Below are positions 14,941 through 19,519 of a stretch of DNA of 19,519 bases, piece after piece. Every line of letters begins with the position of its first letter. The first letter of the stretch is position 1. The stretch lies in the NCBI GenBank assembly GCA_020024085.1, contig JAHHUG010000017.1, forward strand, positions 1 through 19,519. The letters are read 5' to 3'. The DNA comes from Christensenellaceae bacterium (GTDB lineage: Bacteria > Bacillota > Clostridia > Christensenellales > CAAEEZ01). The notes beneath the pieces were generated by a model. The model was not told where the DNA came from, did not search any database, and saw only the letters and a list, made by a program, of their open reading frames with translations. A program made the position numbers and the translations under genes.

Positions 14941-14973
14941 AAAAAAGGGAATACAAAAACTTGTAATCCCTTT
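14941..14973 (-). terminator. Rho-independent terminator between tsf and pyrH
   Basis: On the minus strand AAAGGGATTACAA pairs with TTGTATTCCCTTT around a GTTT loop, with one internal A-A mismatch (plus-strand 14951 and 14966), and runs straight into TTTTTT. This is a classic intrinsic terminator beginning seven bases after the tsf stop codon. The U-tract ends at the pyrH ribosome-binding region. Confidence 0.85.
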
Positions 14974-14980
14974 CAATAAA

Positions 14981-15640
14981 CTAAGCTTTTTTAGCAGCTG
15001 CGATTTGGTCAGCAATTTCTTGAGCGAAATTGTCTTCCTTCTTCTCTAAGCCCTCGCCCATCTCGAAACGAACAAATCTTCTAATATCAAGCTTTTCGCC
15101 GATAACTGAAGAAGTCTCTTTCAAGTATTGTTCGATTGTCTTTGAAGAATCCTTAACAAATGCTTGGTCTAATAAGCAGTTGTCTTGGTAATACTTCTTA
15201 ATTCTACCTTCAACCATTCTCTCAACGATTTTTTCAGGTTTACCCTCGTTAAGAGCTTGAGCTCTCAAAATCTCTTTTTCTTTCTCAAGGATTTCAGCAG
15301 GAACTTCACTTGAACGAACATATAAAGGCTTTGTAGCAGCGATTTGCATTGCGATATCGTGAACAAATCCCTTGAACTTGTCGCCACGAGCAACGAAGTC
15401 TGTCTCGCAGTTAACTTCAACAAGAACACCAACTGTACCATTCATATGAATGTAAGAATCAACAATACCTTGGCTAGCAATCTTAGATGCTCTCTTTTCA
15501 GCAGAAGCAATACCCTTTTCTCTTAGGTAAGCAACAGCCTTATCCATATCGCCATCGGTAGCAATTAATGCTTCTTTGCATTTCATAACACCAACACCAG
15601 TTTGCTCTCTTAACTTCATTATATCTTTATTTGTAAACAT
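14981..15640 (-). CDS. tsf: Translation elongation factor Ts (short form)
   Basis: Nucleotide exchange factor for EF-Tu. 219 residues, shorter than the roughly 290 of E. coli or B. subtilis but like the compact form found in many clostridia, cyanobacteria and Thermus. N-terminal UBA-like domain: VMKLREQTGVGVMKCKEAL-type opening (here IMKLREQTGVGVMKCKEAL), then AVAYLREKGIASAEKRASK. The core contains VNCETDFVARGDKF, which holds the TDFVA motif that contacts EF-Tu, followed by the VEGRIKKYYQDNCLLDQAFVKD segment and a final IGEKLDIRRFVRFEMGEG. It is 16 bases after rpsB, with GGAG before the ATG, and forms the standard rpsB-tsf unit closed by a strong terminator. Confidence 0.97.
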   Translation of the reverse strand: MFTNKDIMKLREQTGVGVMKCKEALIATDGDMDKAVAYLREKGIASAEKRASKIASQGIVDSYIHMNGTVGVLVEVNCETDFVARGDKFKGFVHDIAMQIAATKPLYVRSSEVPAEILEKEKEILRAQALNEGKPEKIVERMVEGRIKKYYQDNCLLDQAFVKDSSKTIEQYLKETSSVIGEKLDIRRFVRFEMGEGLEKKEDNFAQEIADQIAAAKKA

Positions 15641-15656
15641 TTTTAACTCCTAAAAA

Positions 15657-16436
15657 TTAGTCTTCTACCTTTTCGATAGGTTCAGAAATAGCTGACATCA
15701 TAACATCTTCAGCATTATCCTCTTCTACAATTTCAGCCTTAGGTGCATTTTGCTCGCCTTGGTTAGCTTCAATAACAGCATCAGCGATAACACTAGCGAA
15801 TAGTTTGATAGCACGGATAGCATCATCGTTACCAGGGATAACATAATCAACTAAATCTGGGTCGCCGTTTGTATCAACAACTGCAACGATAGGAATATTA
15901 AGTTTTCTAGCTTCTTTAATAGCGATTTCTTCTTTCTTTAAGTCTACTACGAATATGCAACCTGGAAGTGTTCTCATATTCTTGATACCACCAATGTTTC
16001 TCTCTAGTAGCTCTCTTTCCTTAATTAAACCAGCAACTTCTTTCTTTGGTAGGATATCAAAATCACCTACAAGTTCCATTTGGTTAATCTTGTTTAATCT
16101 TTCAACTCTTGTTTTGATTGTCTTAAAGTTTGTAAGTGTACCACCTAACCATCTTTGGTTAATGTAGTATTGTCCACATCTTTCAGCCTCTTCTCTAATA
16201 GCATCTTGAGCTTGTTTCTTTGTACCAACGAATAGTACAGATTTGCCCTCTGCTGCGATACCCTTTACGAACTCGTAAGCTTCCTCAACTGCCTTAACAG
16301 AAAGTTGAAGGTCAATAATGTGAATGTCGTTTCTTGCTGCGTAGATGTACTTAGCCATTTTAGGATTCCATCTTTTGGTTTGGTGACCAAAGTGTACACC
16401 TGCTTCAAGTAGTTGTTTCATTGAAATAACTGCCAT
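15657..16436 (-). CDS. rpsB: 30S ribosomal protein S2
   Basis: Structural protein of the small ribosomal subunit. 259 residues, normal for the family. Signatures: the start MAVISMKQLLEAGVHFGHQTKRWNP, YIYAARNDIHIIDLQ, the FVGTKKQAQDAI helix, YYINQRWLGGTLTNFKTI, and near the C-terminus the IPIVAVVDTNGDPDLVDYVIPGNDDAIRAI block. The last 35 or so residues are an acidic tail typical of low-GC Gram-positives. An AGGAG lies ten bases before the ATG, which is slightly long spacing. The gene has its own promoter (16536-16564) and a leader of about 93 bases with a possible hairpin. Confidence 0.98.
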   Translation of the reverse strand: MAVISMKQLLEAGVHFGHQTKRWNPKMAKYIYAARNDIHIIDLQLSVKAVEEAYEFVKGIAAEGKSVLFVGTKKQAQDAIREEAERCGQYYINQRWLGGTLTNFKTIKTRVERLNKINQMELVGDFDILPKKEVAGLIKERELLERNIGGIKNMRTLPGCIFVVDLKKEEIAIKEARKLNIPIVAVVDTNGDPDLVDYVIPGNDDAIRAIKLFASVIADAVIEANQGEQNAPKAEIVEEDNAEDVMMSAISEPIEKVED

Positions 16437-16479
16437 AATAAAAAATCTCCTTTTGTTAATTCTTCCTTATACCTATGTA

Positions 16480-16507
16480 ACCATTGCAACTTTCACACTA
16501 CAACAGT
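16480..16507 (-). promoter_or_regulatory. Possible stem-loop in the rpsB leader
   Basis: In the minus-strand leader ACTGTTGTAG can pair with TTGCAATGGT around an eight-base loop. Four of the ten pairs are G-U. It begins about 22 bases after the predicted start of transcription and ends about 40 bases before the ATG. S2 genes in several groups are controlled by their product through such leaders, but the weak pairing makes this only a candidate. Confidence 0.3.
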
Positions 16508-16535
16508 CTAAATATAAGTGTTTTATTCTTTGTAA

Positions 16536-16564
16536 ATAATAGCATATATATAATAATAAATCAA
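16536..16564 (-). promoter_or_regulatory. Predicted sigma-A promoter of rpsB-tsf
   Basis: On the minus strand TTGATT (16564-16559), a 17-base spacer and TATTAT (16541-16536) preceded by TGC, an extended -10. The start would be near 16529, giving a leader of about 93 bases. No other candidate in the 388-base gap has as good a combination of elements. Confidence 0.65.
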
Positions 16565-16789
16565 ATAATTTACACCACTTTAAAAAAATATTTTGCCAAA
16601 ACACAGACAATATACAATACAAACTATTTAATGCATTTACTATAAAAGTATTTTTATAAGATATGCAATTTGTAAAGTATTATATAAAATAAGTGTTTTT
16701 ATAATACTTTACTATGCAATAAAATATTTTACATAATAAAATACCTACTTTACTAAAAATATTACAATAATCTATGCTAATTTAAATAT
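16565..16789 (-). other. AT-rich noncoding gap upstream of the rpsB promoter
   Basis: No coding frame, ribosome site or RNA gene is visible on either strand in this 225-base part of the 388-base gap between the DUF1292 gene and rpsB. It is almost entirely A and T. It holds a 13-base inverted repeat at 16672-16712, a small TATAAAA/TTTTATA hairpin at 16641-16658, and a second copy (16689-16699) of ATAAGTGTTTT, whose first copy (16514-16524) is in the rpsB leader. It could act as an AT-rich upstream element, but nothing proves this. Confidence 0.6.
16672..16712. repeat. 13-base inverted repeat flanked by 8-base direct repeats
   Basis: GTAAAGTATTATA (16672-16684) is perfectly inverted at 16700-16712, with a 15-base spacer. 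TATGCAAT occurs on both sides, at 16662-16669 and directly abutting at 16713-16720. In DNA this AT-rich chance is a real explanation; a tiny mobile-element scar or a symmetrical protein-binding site are alternatives. Confidence 0.6.
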
Positions 16790-16816
16790 AAAAAATGCTA
16801 CCTAATTAGGTAGCAT
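16790..16816 (-). terminator. Rho-independent terminator of the DUF1292 gene
   Basis: ATGCTACCTAA and TTAGGTAGCAT form a perfect 11-base-pair palindrome (16795-16816), followed on the minus strand by six T residues. It starts eight bases after the TAA of the DUF1292 gene. The innermost bases must open to form the loop. Confidence 0.88.
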
Positions 16817-16824
16817 AATTTTTA

Positions 16825-17127
16825 TTATTGTGGGTCGATTTTATCCAACTCCTTAATGTATTCTGCATAAACTTTATCAATTAAAGCATCATCATCAAGC
16901 AATGTAAATAAATCGTTACCATTTTCATCCTCAGAGATTTCAAAAATCAATGCTTCATCTTCAGCAATGCCTTCTTGCTCCTCTACTGGATGTAAGAAAA
17001 TATACCATTTATCTTCGTAATCAATTGTAGCGATATGGTAAAATTCTTCTTCTACACCATCTTCACCAGTAAGAATAATGATATCATCTTCTTCGTCTAT
17101 AATAGTATCCTTAATTTCGTCTGCCAT
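16825..17127 (-). CDS. DUF1292 family protein (YrzB-like)
   Basis: A small, very acidic protein of unknown function found across Firmicutes. I choose the ATG at 17127-17125 (MADEIKDTIIDEED, 100 residues), with GGAGG five bases upstream. A longer in-frame start would run into the promoter. Family pattern: DIIILTGEDGVEEEFYHIATIDYEDKWYIFL, then EGIAEDEALIFEISEDENG and a C-terminal helix DKVYAEYIKELDK. About a quarter of residues are Asp or Glu. It has its own promoter and terminator, so it can be expressed alone. It follows ruvX, as its relative yrzB follows yrrK (ruvX) in B. subtilis, which supports the family call. Confidence 0.88.
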   Translation of the reverse strand: MADEIKDTIIDEEDDIIILTGEDGVEEEFYHIATIDYEDKWYIFLHPVEEQEGIAEDEALIFEISEDENGNDLFTLLDDDALIDKVYAEYIKELDKIDPQ

Positions 17128-17159
17128 AATAACCTCCAAGTTATTTATTTGATACATTA

Positions 17160-17188
17160 AATATAACATATTTTATATTCAATGTCAT
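17160..17188 (-). promoter_or_regulatory. Predicted sigma-A promoter of the DUF1292 gene
   Basis: On the minus strand ATGACA (17188-17183), a 17-base spacer and TATATT (17165-17160) with TGT before it (extended -10). The start would be near 17153, some 26 bases before the ATG. It fills the 70-base gap after ruvX. Confidence 0.6.
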
Positions 17189-17197
17189 TAGTTTATA

Positions 17198-17605
17198 TTA
17201 AAATTTATCCAAATATGCTTGTAAAATAATGCAAGATGCTACCTTGTCGACAACTTTCTTTCTTTTATCTCTCCTAACATCAGCAGAAATCAACATTTTT
17301 TCAGCTTGAACAGTAGTTAATCTTTCGTCTTGGAATACAAATTTTGCATCAATGCCTTTTTTTAATTCCTCAACATATTCTTTTGTTTTTTCTACTCTAT
17401 CTCCTGCTGTTCCGTCCATATTAAGTGGAAGTCCTACAACAAAAGTATCAGCATTTTGCTCTTTTAATATTTGATTGAAATGCTCAATATCTTCTTCAAC
17501 ACTTTTCCTTGTATATGTTTCGTATGGATTTGCAATCATACCTAGCATATCACTTATAGCGACACCAATTCTTACATCGCCTACATCTAAACCTATTTTT
17601 CTCAT
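17198..17605 (-). CDS. ruvX: Holliday junction resolvase-like / pre-16S rRNA nuclease RuvX (YqgF)
   Basis: RNase H-fold nuclease of the YqgF family, implicated in 16S rRNA 5' end processing and able in vitro to resolve junction-like DNA in some species. 135 residues, complete. The motifs are GLDVGDVRIGVAISD (catalytic Asp7), VVGLPLNMDGTAGDR (57-70), FQDERLTTVQAE (Glu94) and VDKVASCIILQAYLD (Asp120). The start is 11 bases after rarA with only a weak AGG site, so it is probably cotranscribed and coupled with rarA. In many Firmicutes it lies near alaS and the DUF1292 gene; here the DUF1292 neighbour is kept and rarA is upstream. Confidence 0.95.
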   Translation of the reverse strand: MRKIGLDVGDVRIGVAISDMLGMIANPYETYTRKSVEEDIEHFNQILKEQNADTFVVGLPLNMDGTAGDRVEKTKEYVEELKKGIDAKFVFQDERLTTVQAEKMLISADVRRDKRKKVVDKVASCIILQAYLDKF

Positions 17606-17616
17606 ATTAACCTACT

Positions 17617-18909
17617 TTATTTTCCTAATTTCTTTTGTCTATCAATAATTTTTTGCTCATCGCCATATGGCAATGGAGTATAAAATTGCATATCTTTTAA
17701 TTCATCTGGCAAATATTGTTGCTCTACATATCCTCCGAAATCGTGTGGATACTTGTAACCTGTTATCTGTTCAACTTTGTAGCTATTTTGTCGTAAATAA
17801 TTTGGCACCGATTCACTTTTAATATTTTCCACTGCCGACTCGACCATTTTTTTAGCTACAATCACGCTATTTGATTTTGCTGATTCACAAACATAAATAA
17901 TTGCATGATACATTGGAATTTTGGCTTCAGGCATACCTATTTTTTCGTAAGCAGTAAGTGCCGATGTAGCAACAACCAAAGCATTACTGTTTGCAAGTCC
18001 AACATCTTCTGAAGAATGAACAATAAGTCTACGAAGTATAATCAATGGGTCGCAACCGGCTTGAATCAATCTTTCAGCCCAATACAATGCTGCATTGGAA
18101 TCACTACCCCTTAAGCTTTTGCAAAATGCTGACAAAATATCGTAATAATCATCAGTATTTATTGACAATGCTCTATGTTGAATAGATTGCTCTGCGATTG
18201 TTAAATCAATAATAATTTTACCATCACAATTAGGATTAGTTGTCAAAACAGCAAGTTCAAGTGCATTAAGAGCTGTCCTCATATCGCCATTAGCAACGGT
18301 TGCAATGTGGTCGATTGCTTCATCAGTAATTTCAACATCGTATAAACCTAAACCCTTTTCCTTATCTTTTAAAGCTCTAGTTAATCCAAAAATTATATCT
18401 TTTTTAGTCAACTTGTGAAATTCAAAGATTCTACATCTACTAACGATAGCGTTTGTCATATTTACAAACGGATTTTCGGTAGTTGAACCAATAAATACTA
18501 TATAACCTTGCTCTATTCCTTGAAGAACTGAATCCGATTGTGCCTTATTCCAACGATGGCACTCATCTAACAACAAATATGTCTTTTGACCATACATATT
18601 TAGTCGTTGTTTTGCCTCTTCTATTATTCTTTTGCTATCAGCAACACCACTTGAAACTGCATTAAGTTGCTCAAAATGACAATTTGTAGTATTTGCGATA
18701 ATATTTGCAAGAGTCGTTTTACCGGTTCCAGCTGGACCATAAAAAATACAACTTCCTAACCTATCAGCCTTAATAGCCCTTCTTAAAAGACAATTTTCTC
18801 CTACAAGATGTTCTTGCCCAATGAAATCGTCAAGTTTTTTTGCCCTCATTCGTTCTGCTAAAGGTGCTAGCTTATTATCTTCGTTATATCCAAAATCAAA
18901 TAAATCCAT
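17617..18909 (-). CDS. rarA: Replication-associated recombination protein RarA (MgsA), AAA+ ATPase
   Basis: Clamp-loader-like ATPase acting at stalled replication forks, related to eukaryotic WRNIP1. 430 residues, full length. Motifs: LAERMRAKKLDDFIGQEHLVG near the N-terminus, Walker A GPAGTGKTT (58-66), Walker B LLLDECHRWNKAQSD (112-126; usual LFIDEIHRFNKAQQD), sensor-1 region GSTTENP (141-147) and Arg-finger SRCR (157-160). The C-terminal region has the family's tetramerisation segments ending in VPNYLRQNS and GYKYPHDFGGYVEQQYLP. GAGG precedes the ATG. It heads a short unit with ruvX and has a possible promoter just upstream. Confidence 0.96.
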   Translation of the reverse strand: MDLFDFGYNEDNKLAPLAERMRAKKLDDFIGQEHLVGENCLLRRAIKADRLGSCIFYGPAGTGKTTLANIIANTTNCHFEQLNAVSSGVADSKRIIEEAKQRLNMYGQKTYLLLDECHRWNKAQSDSVLQGIEQGYIVFIGSTTENPFVNMTNAIVSRCRIFEFHKLTKKDIIFGLTRALKDKEKGLGLYDVEITDEAIDHIATVANGDMRTALNALELAVLTTNPNCDGKIIIDLTIAEQSIQHRALSINTDDYYDILSAFCKSLRGSDSNAALYWAERLIQAGCDPLIILRRLIVHSSEDVGLANSNALVVATSALTAYEKIGMPEAKIPMYHAIIYVCESAKSNSVIVAKKMVESAVENIKSESVPNYLRQNSYKVEQITGYKYPHDFGGYVEQQYLPDELKDMQFYTPLPYGDEQKIIDRQKKLGK

Positions 18910-18924
18910 ATTTACCTCAATAGG

Positions 18925-18953
18925 ATATTACCATATTTTGAAAAAATTGTAAA
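18925..18953 (-). promoter_or_regulatory. Possible promoter of rarA-ruvX
   Basis: On the minus strand TTTACA (18953-18948), a 17-base spacer and TAATAT (18930-18925) with TGG before it. The predicted start, near 18918, would leave almost no leader before the ribosome site, which lowers confidence. Confidence 0.4.
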
Positions 18954-18964
18954 TAAAATACAAT
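18941..18964 (-). terminator. Weak possible terminator of the gene upstream of rarA
   Basis: ATTGTA and TACAAT can form a six-base-pair stem with a seven-base loop, followed on the minus strand by six T residues, 40 bases past the upstream gene's stop. The stem is all but one pair A-T, and it overlaps the proposed rarA -35, so it is uncertain. Confidence 0.25.
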
Positions 18965-19003
18965 ATTTAACTTATAAATACTAACTAATAACTAACTTAA
19001 TAA

Positions 19004-19519
19004 TCAATTAGAATTAGTAACAATTTTTACATATCCATCAACAATTTTTACAGGCTTTTTAACTGGATAATCTACATCATTTACACTGAAAAAATCGGCT
19101 GATTTTTTTGCAATAATTGAATACATTCCACCATTAAACCTATAATTTAATAATATTTTATCAATATTTCTAGGCAATTTAGGTTCAATATAAATAGCCA
19201 TATTATTAATTTTGCAACCTATAATTCTGTTTACAACTATTGCTAATATCTCAATCAAGTTACCTTTTTCGTTAATTATCCTATCAAATATCAAATCCTT
19301 TGTTTTATCACAATAAAGATAATATAATGCTTCAAAATATTTATCTACATTATCAAAATTTTTATTAAAAAACTGCTTTTCTAACAATGTATCAATAAGG
19401 AAATTAAACTTTCTTTTATCAAAGTTTATTGTGTATTTGGCAAGCAAAATGATGTTGTCCAAATCCAAATTTTCCTTGATTGAACTAAATAATAAATTAT
19501 AGTTTATACTGTTTACTTT
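19004..19519 (-). CDS. C-terminal end of a larger protein; tail resembles GH94-type phosphorylases
   Basis: The frame is open from the window edge to a TGA at 19006-19004, giving 171 codons. The TTG at 19468 within it is not a credible start, so the gene begins outside the window. The visible part has helical, Lys/Asn-rich sequence and then VVNRIIGCKINNMAIYIEP, KLPRNIDKILLNYRFNGG and MYSIIAKKS. That order (a glycine after a helix, a strand ending in IEPKLP, then a strand pair ending in Y-x-I) is how GH94/GH65-type phosphorylases and cyclic glucan synthases end. It would be a large enzyme acting on beta-glucosides. This is a resemblance from memory only, and the catalytic domain is not in view. 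It stops about 95 bases before rarA. Confidence 0.6.
   Translation of the reverse strand, partial: KVNSINYNLLFSSIKENLDLDNIILLAKYTINFDKRKFNFLIDTLLEKQFFNKNFDNVDKYFEALYYLYCDKTKDLIFDRIINEKGNLIEILAIVVNRIIGCKINNMAIYIEPKLPRNIDKILLNYRFNGGMYSIIAKKSADFFSVNDVDYPVKKPVKIVDGYVKIVTNSN

Noticed and set aside
14981..15640. EF-Ts shorter than the E. coli protein, suspected truncation
   Set aside because: The 219-residue form is a known compact type common in clostridia and other groups, with intact TDFVA and the C-terminal core; not unusual.
16437..16824. Hidden small RNA, tRNA or CRISPR in the largest gap
   Set aside because: No cloverleaf, regular spacer repeat or GC-rich structured block apart from the terminator; the rest is AT-rich with chance-like short repeats.

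Overview
The window looks like a stretch of chromosome from a low-GC, Gram-positive bacterium of the Clostridia type. Evidence: very AT-rich DNA with Lys/Asn/Ile-rich proteins; strong AGGAGG-like ribosome sites; the rimP-nusA-rnpM-ylxQ-infB-rbfA order typical of Firmicutes; a DUF1292 gene next to ruvX; and ispG (rather than proS) between rseP and the polC position. Genus cannot be decided. All 21 genes lie on the minus strand, so transcription runs from high to low coordinates. No tRNA, rRNA, CRISPR array, insertion sequence or prophage was seen.

Right to left: the C-terminal end of a larger protein whose tail resembles GH94-type phosphorylases (edge, 19519-19004); rarA and ruvX (18909-17198); a DUF1292 gene with its own promoter and a clear terminator (17188-16790); a 388-base gap holding AT-rich inverted repeats and the rpsB promoter and leader; rpsB-tsf ending in a terminator; pyrH; a strong promoter, then frr and a 61-codon unknown gene; then after a hairpin uppS-cdsA-dxr-rseP-ispG and a reduced polC-like gene; then a promoter plus leader hairpin and the translation/transcription operon rimP-nusA-rnpM-ylxQ-infB-rbfA-nrnA-truB, which runs off the left edge.

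Functionally this is a growth block: ribosomal protein S2, EF-Ts, RRF, IF2, RbfA, RimP and TruB (ribosome and translation); UMP kinase, UppS, CdsA and two MEP-pathway enzymes (lipid and wall precursors); RseP (membrane proteolysis); RarA and RuvX (replication and rRNA or junction processing); NusA (elongation and termination). Many genes overlap or are a few bases apart, suggesting translational coupling.

The most unusual item sits where clostridial polC normally lies: a 518-residue protein keeping a PolC-like N-terminal region, the OB fold and a complete DEDDh proofreading exonuclease, but lacking both PHP halves and the whole polymerase. The linker that replaces the first PHP half carries QTSLF, a good match to a beta-clamp binding motif. 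I infer a stand-alone, clamp-recruited exonuclease derived from PolC. The rest is mostly ordinary housekeeping, with several readable promoters and hairpins.
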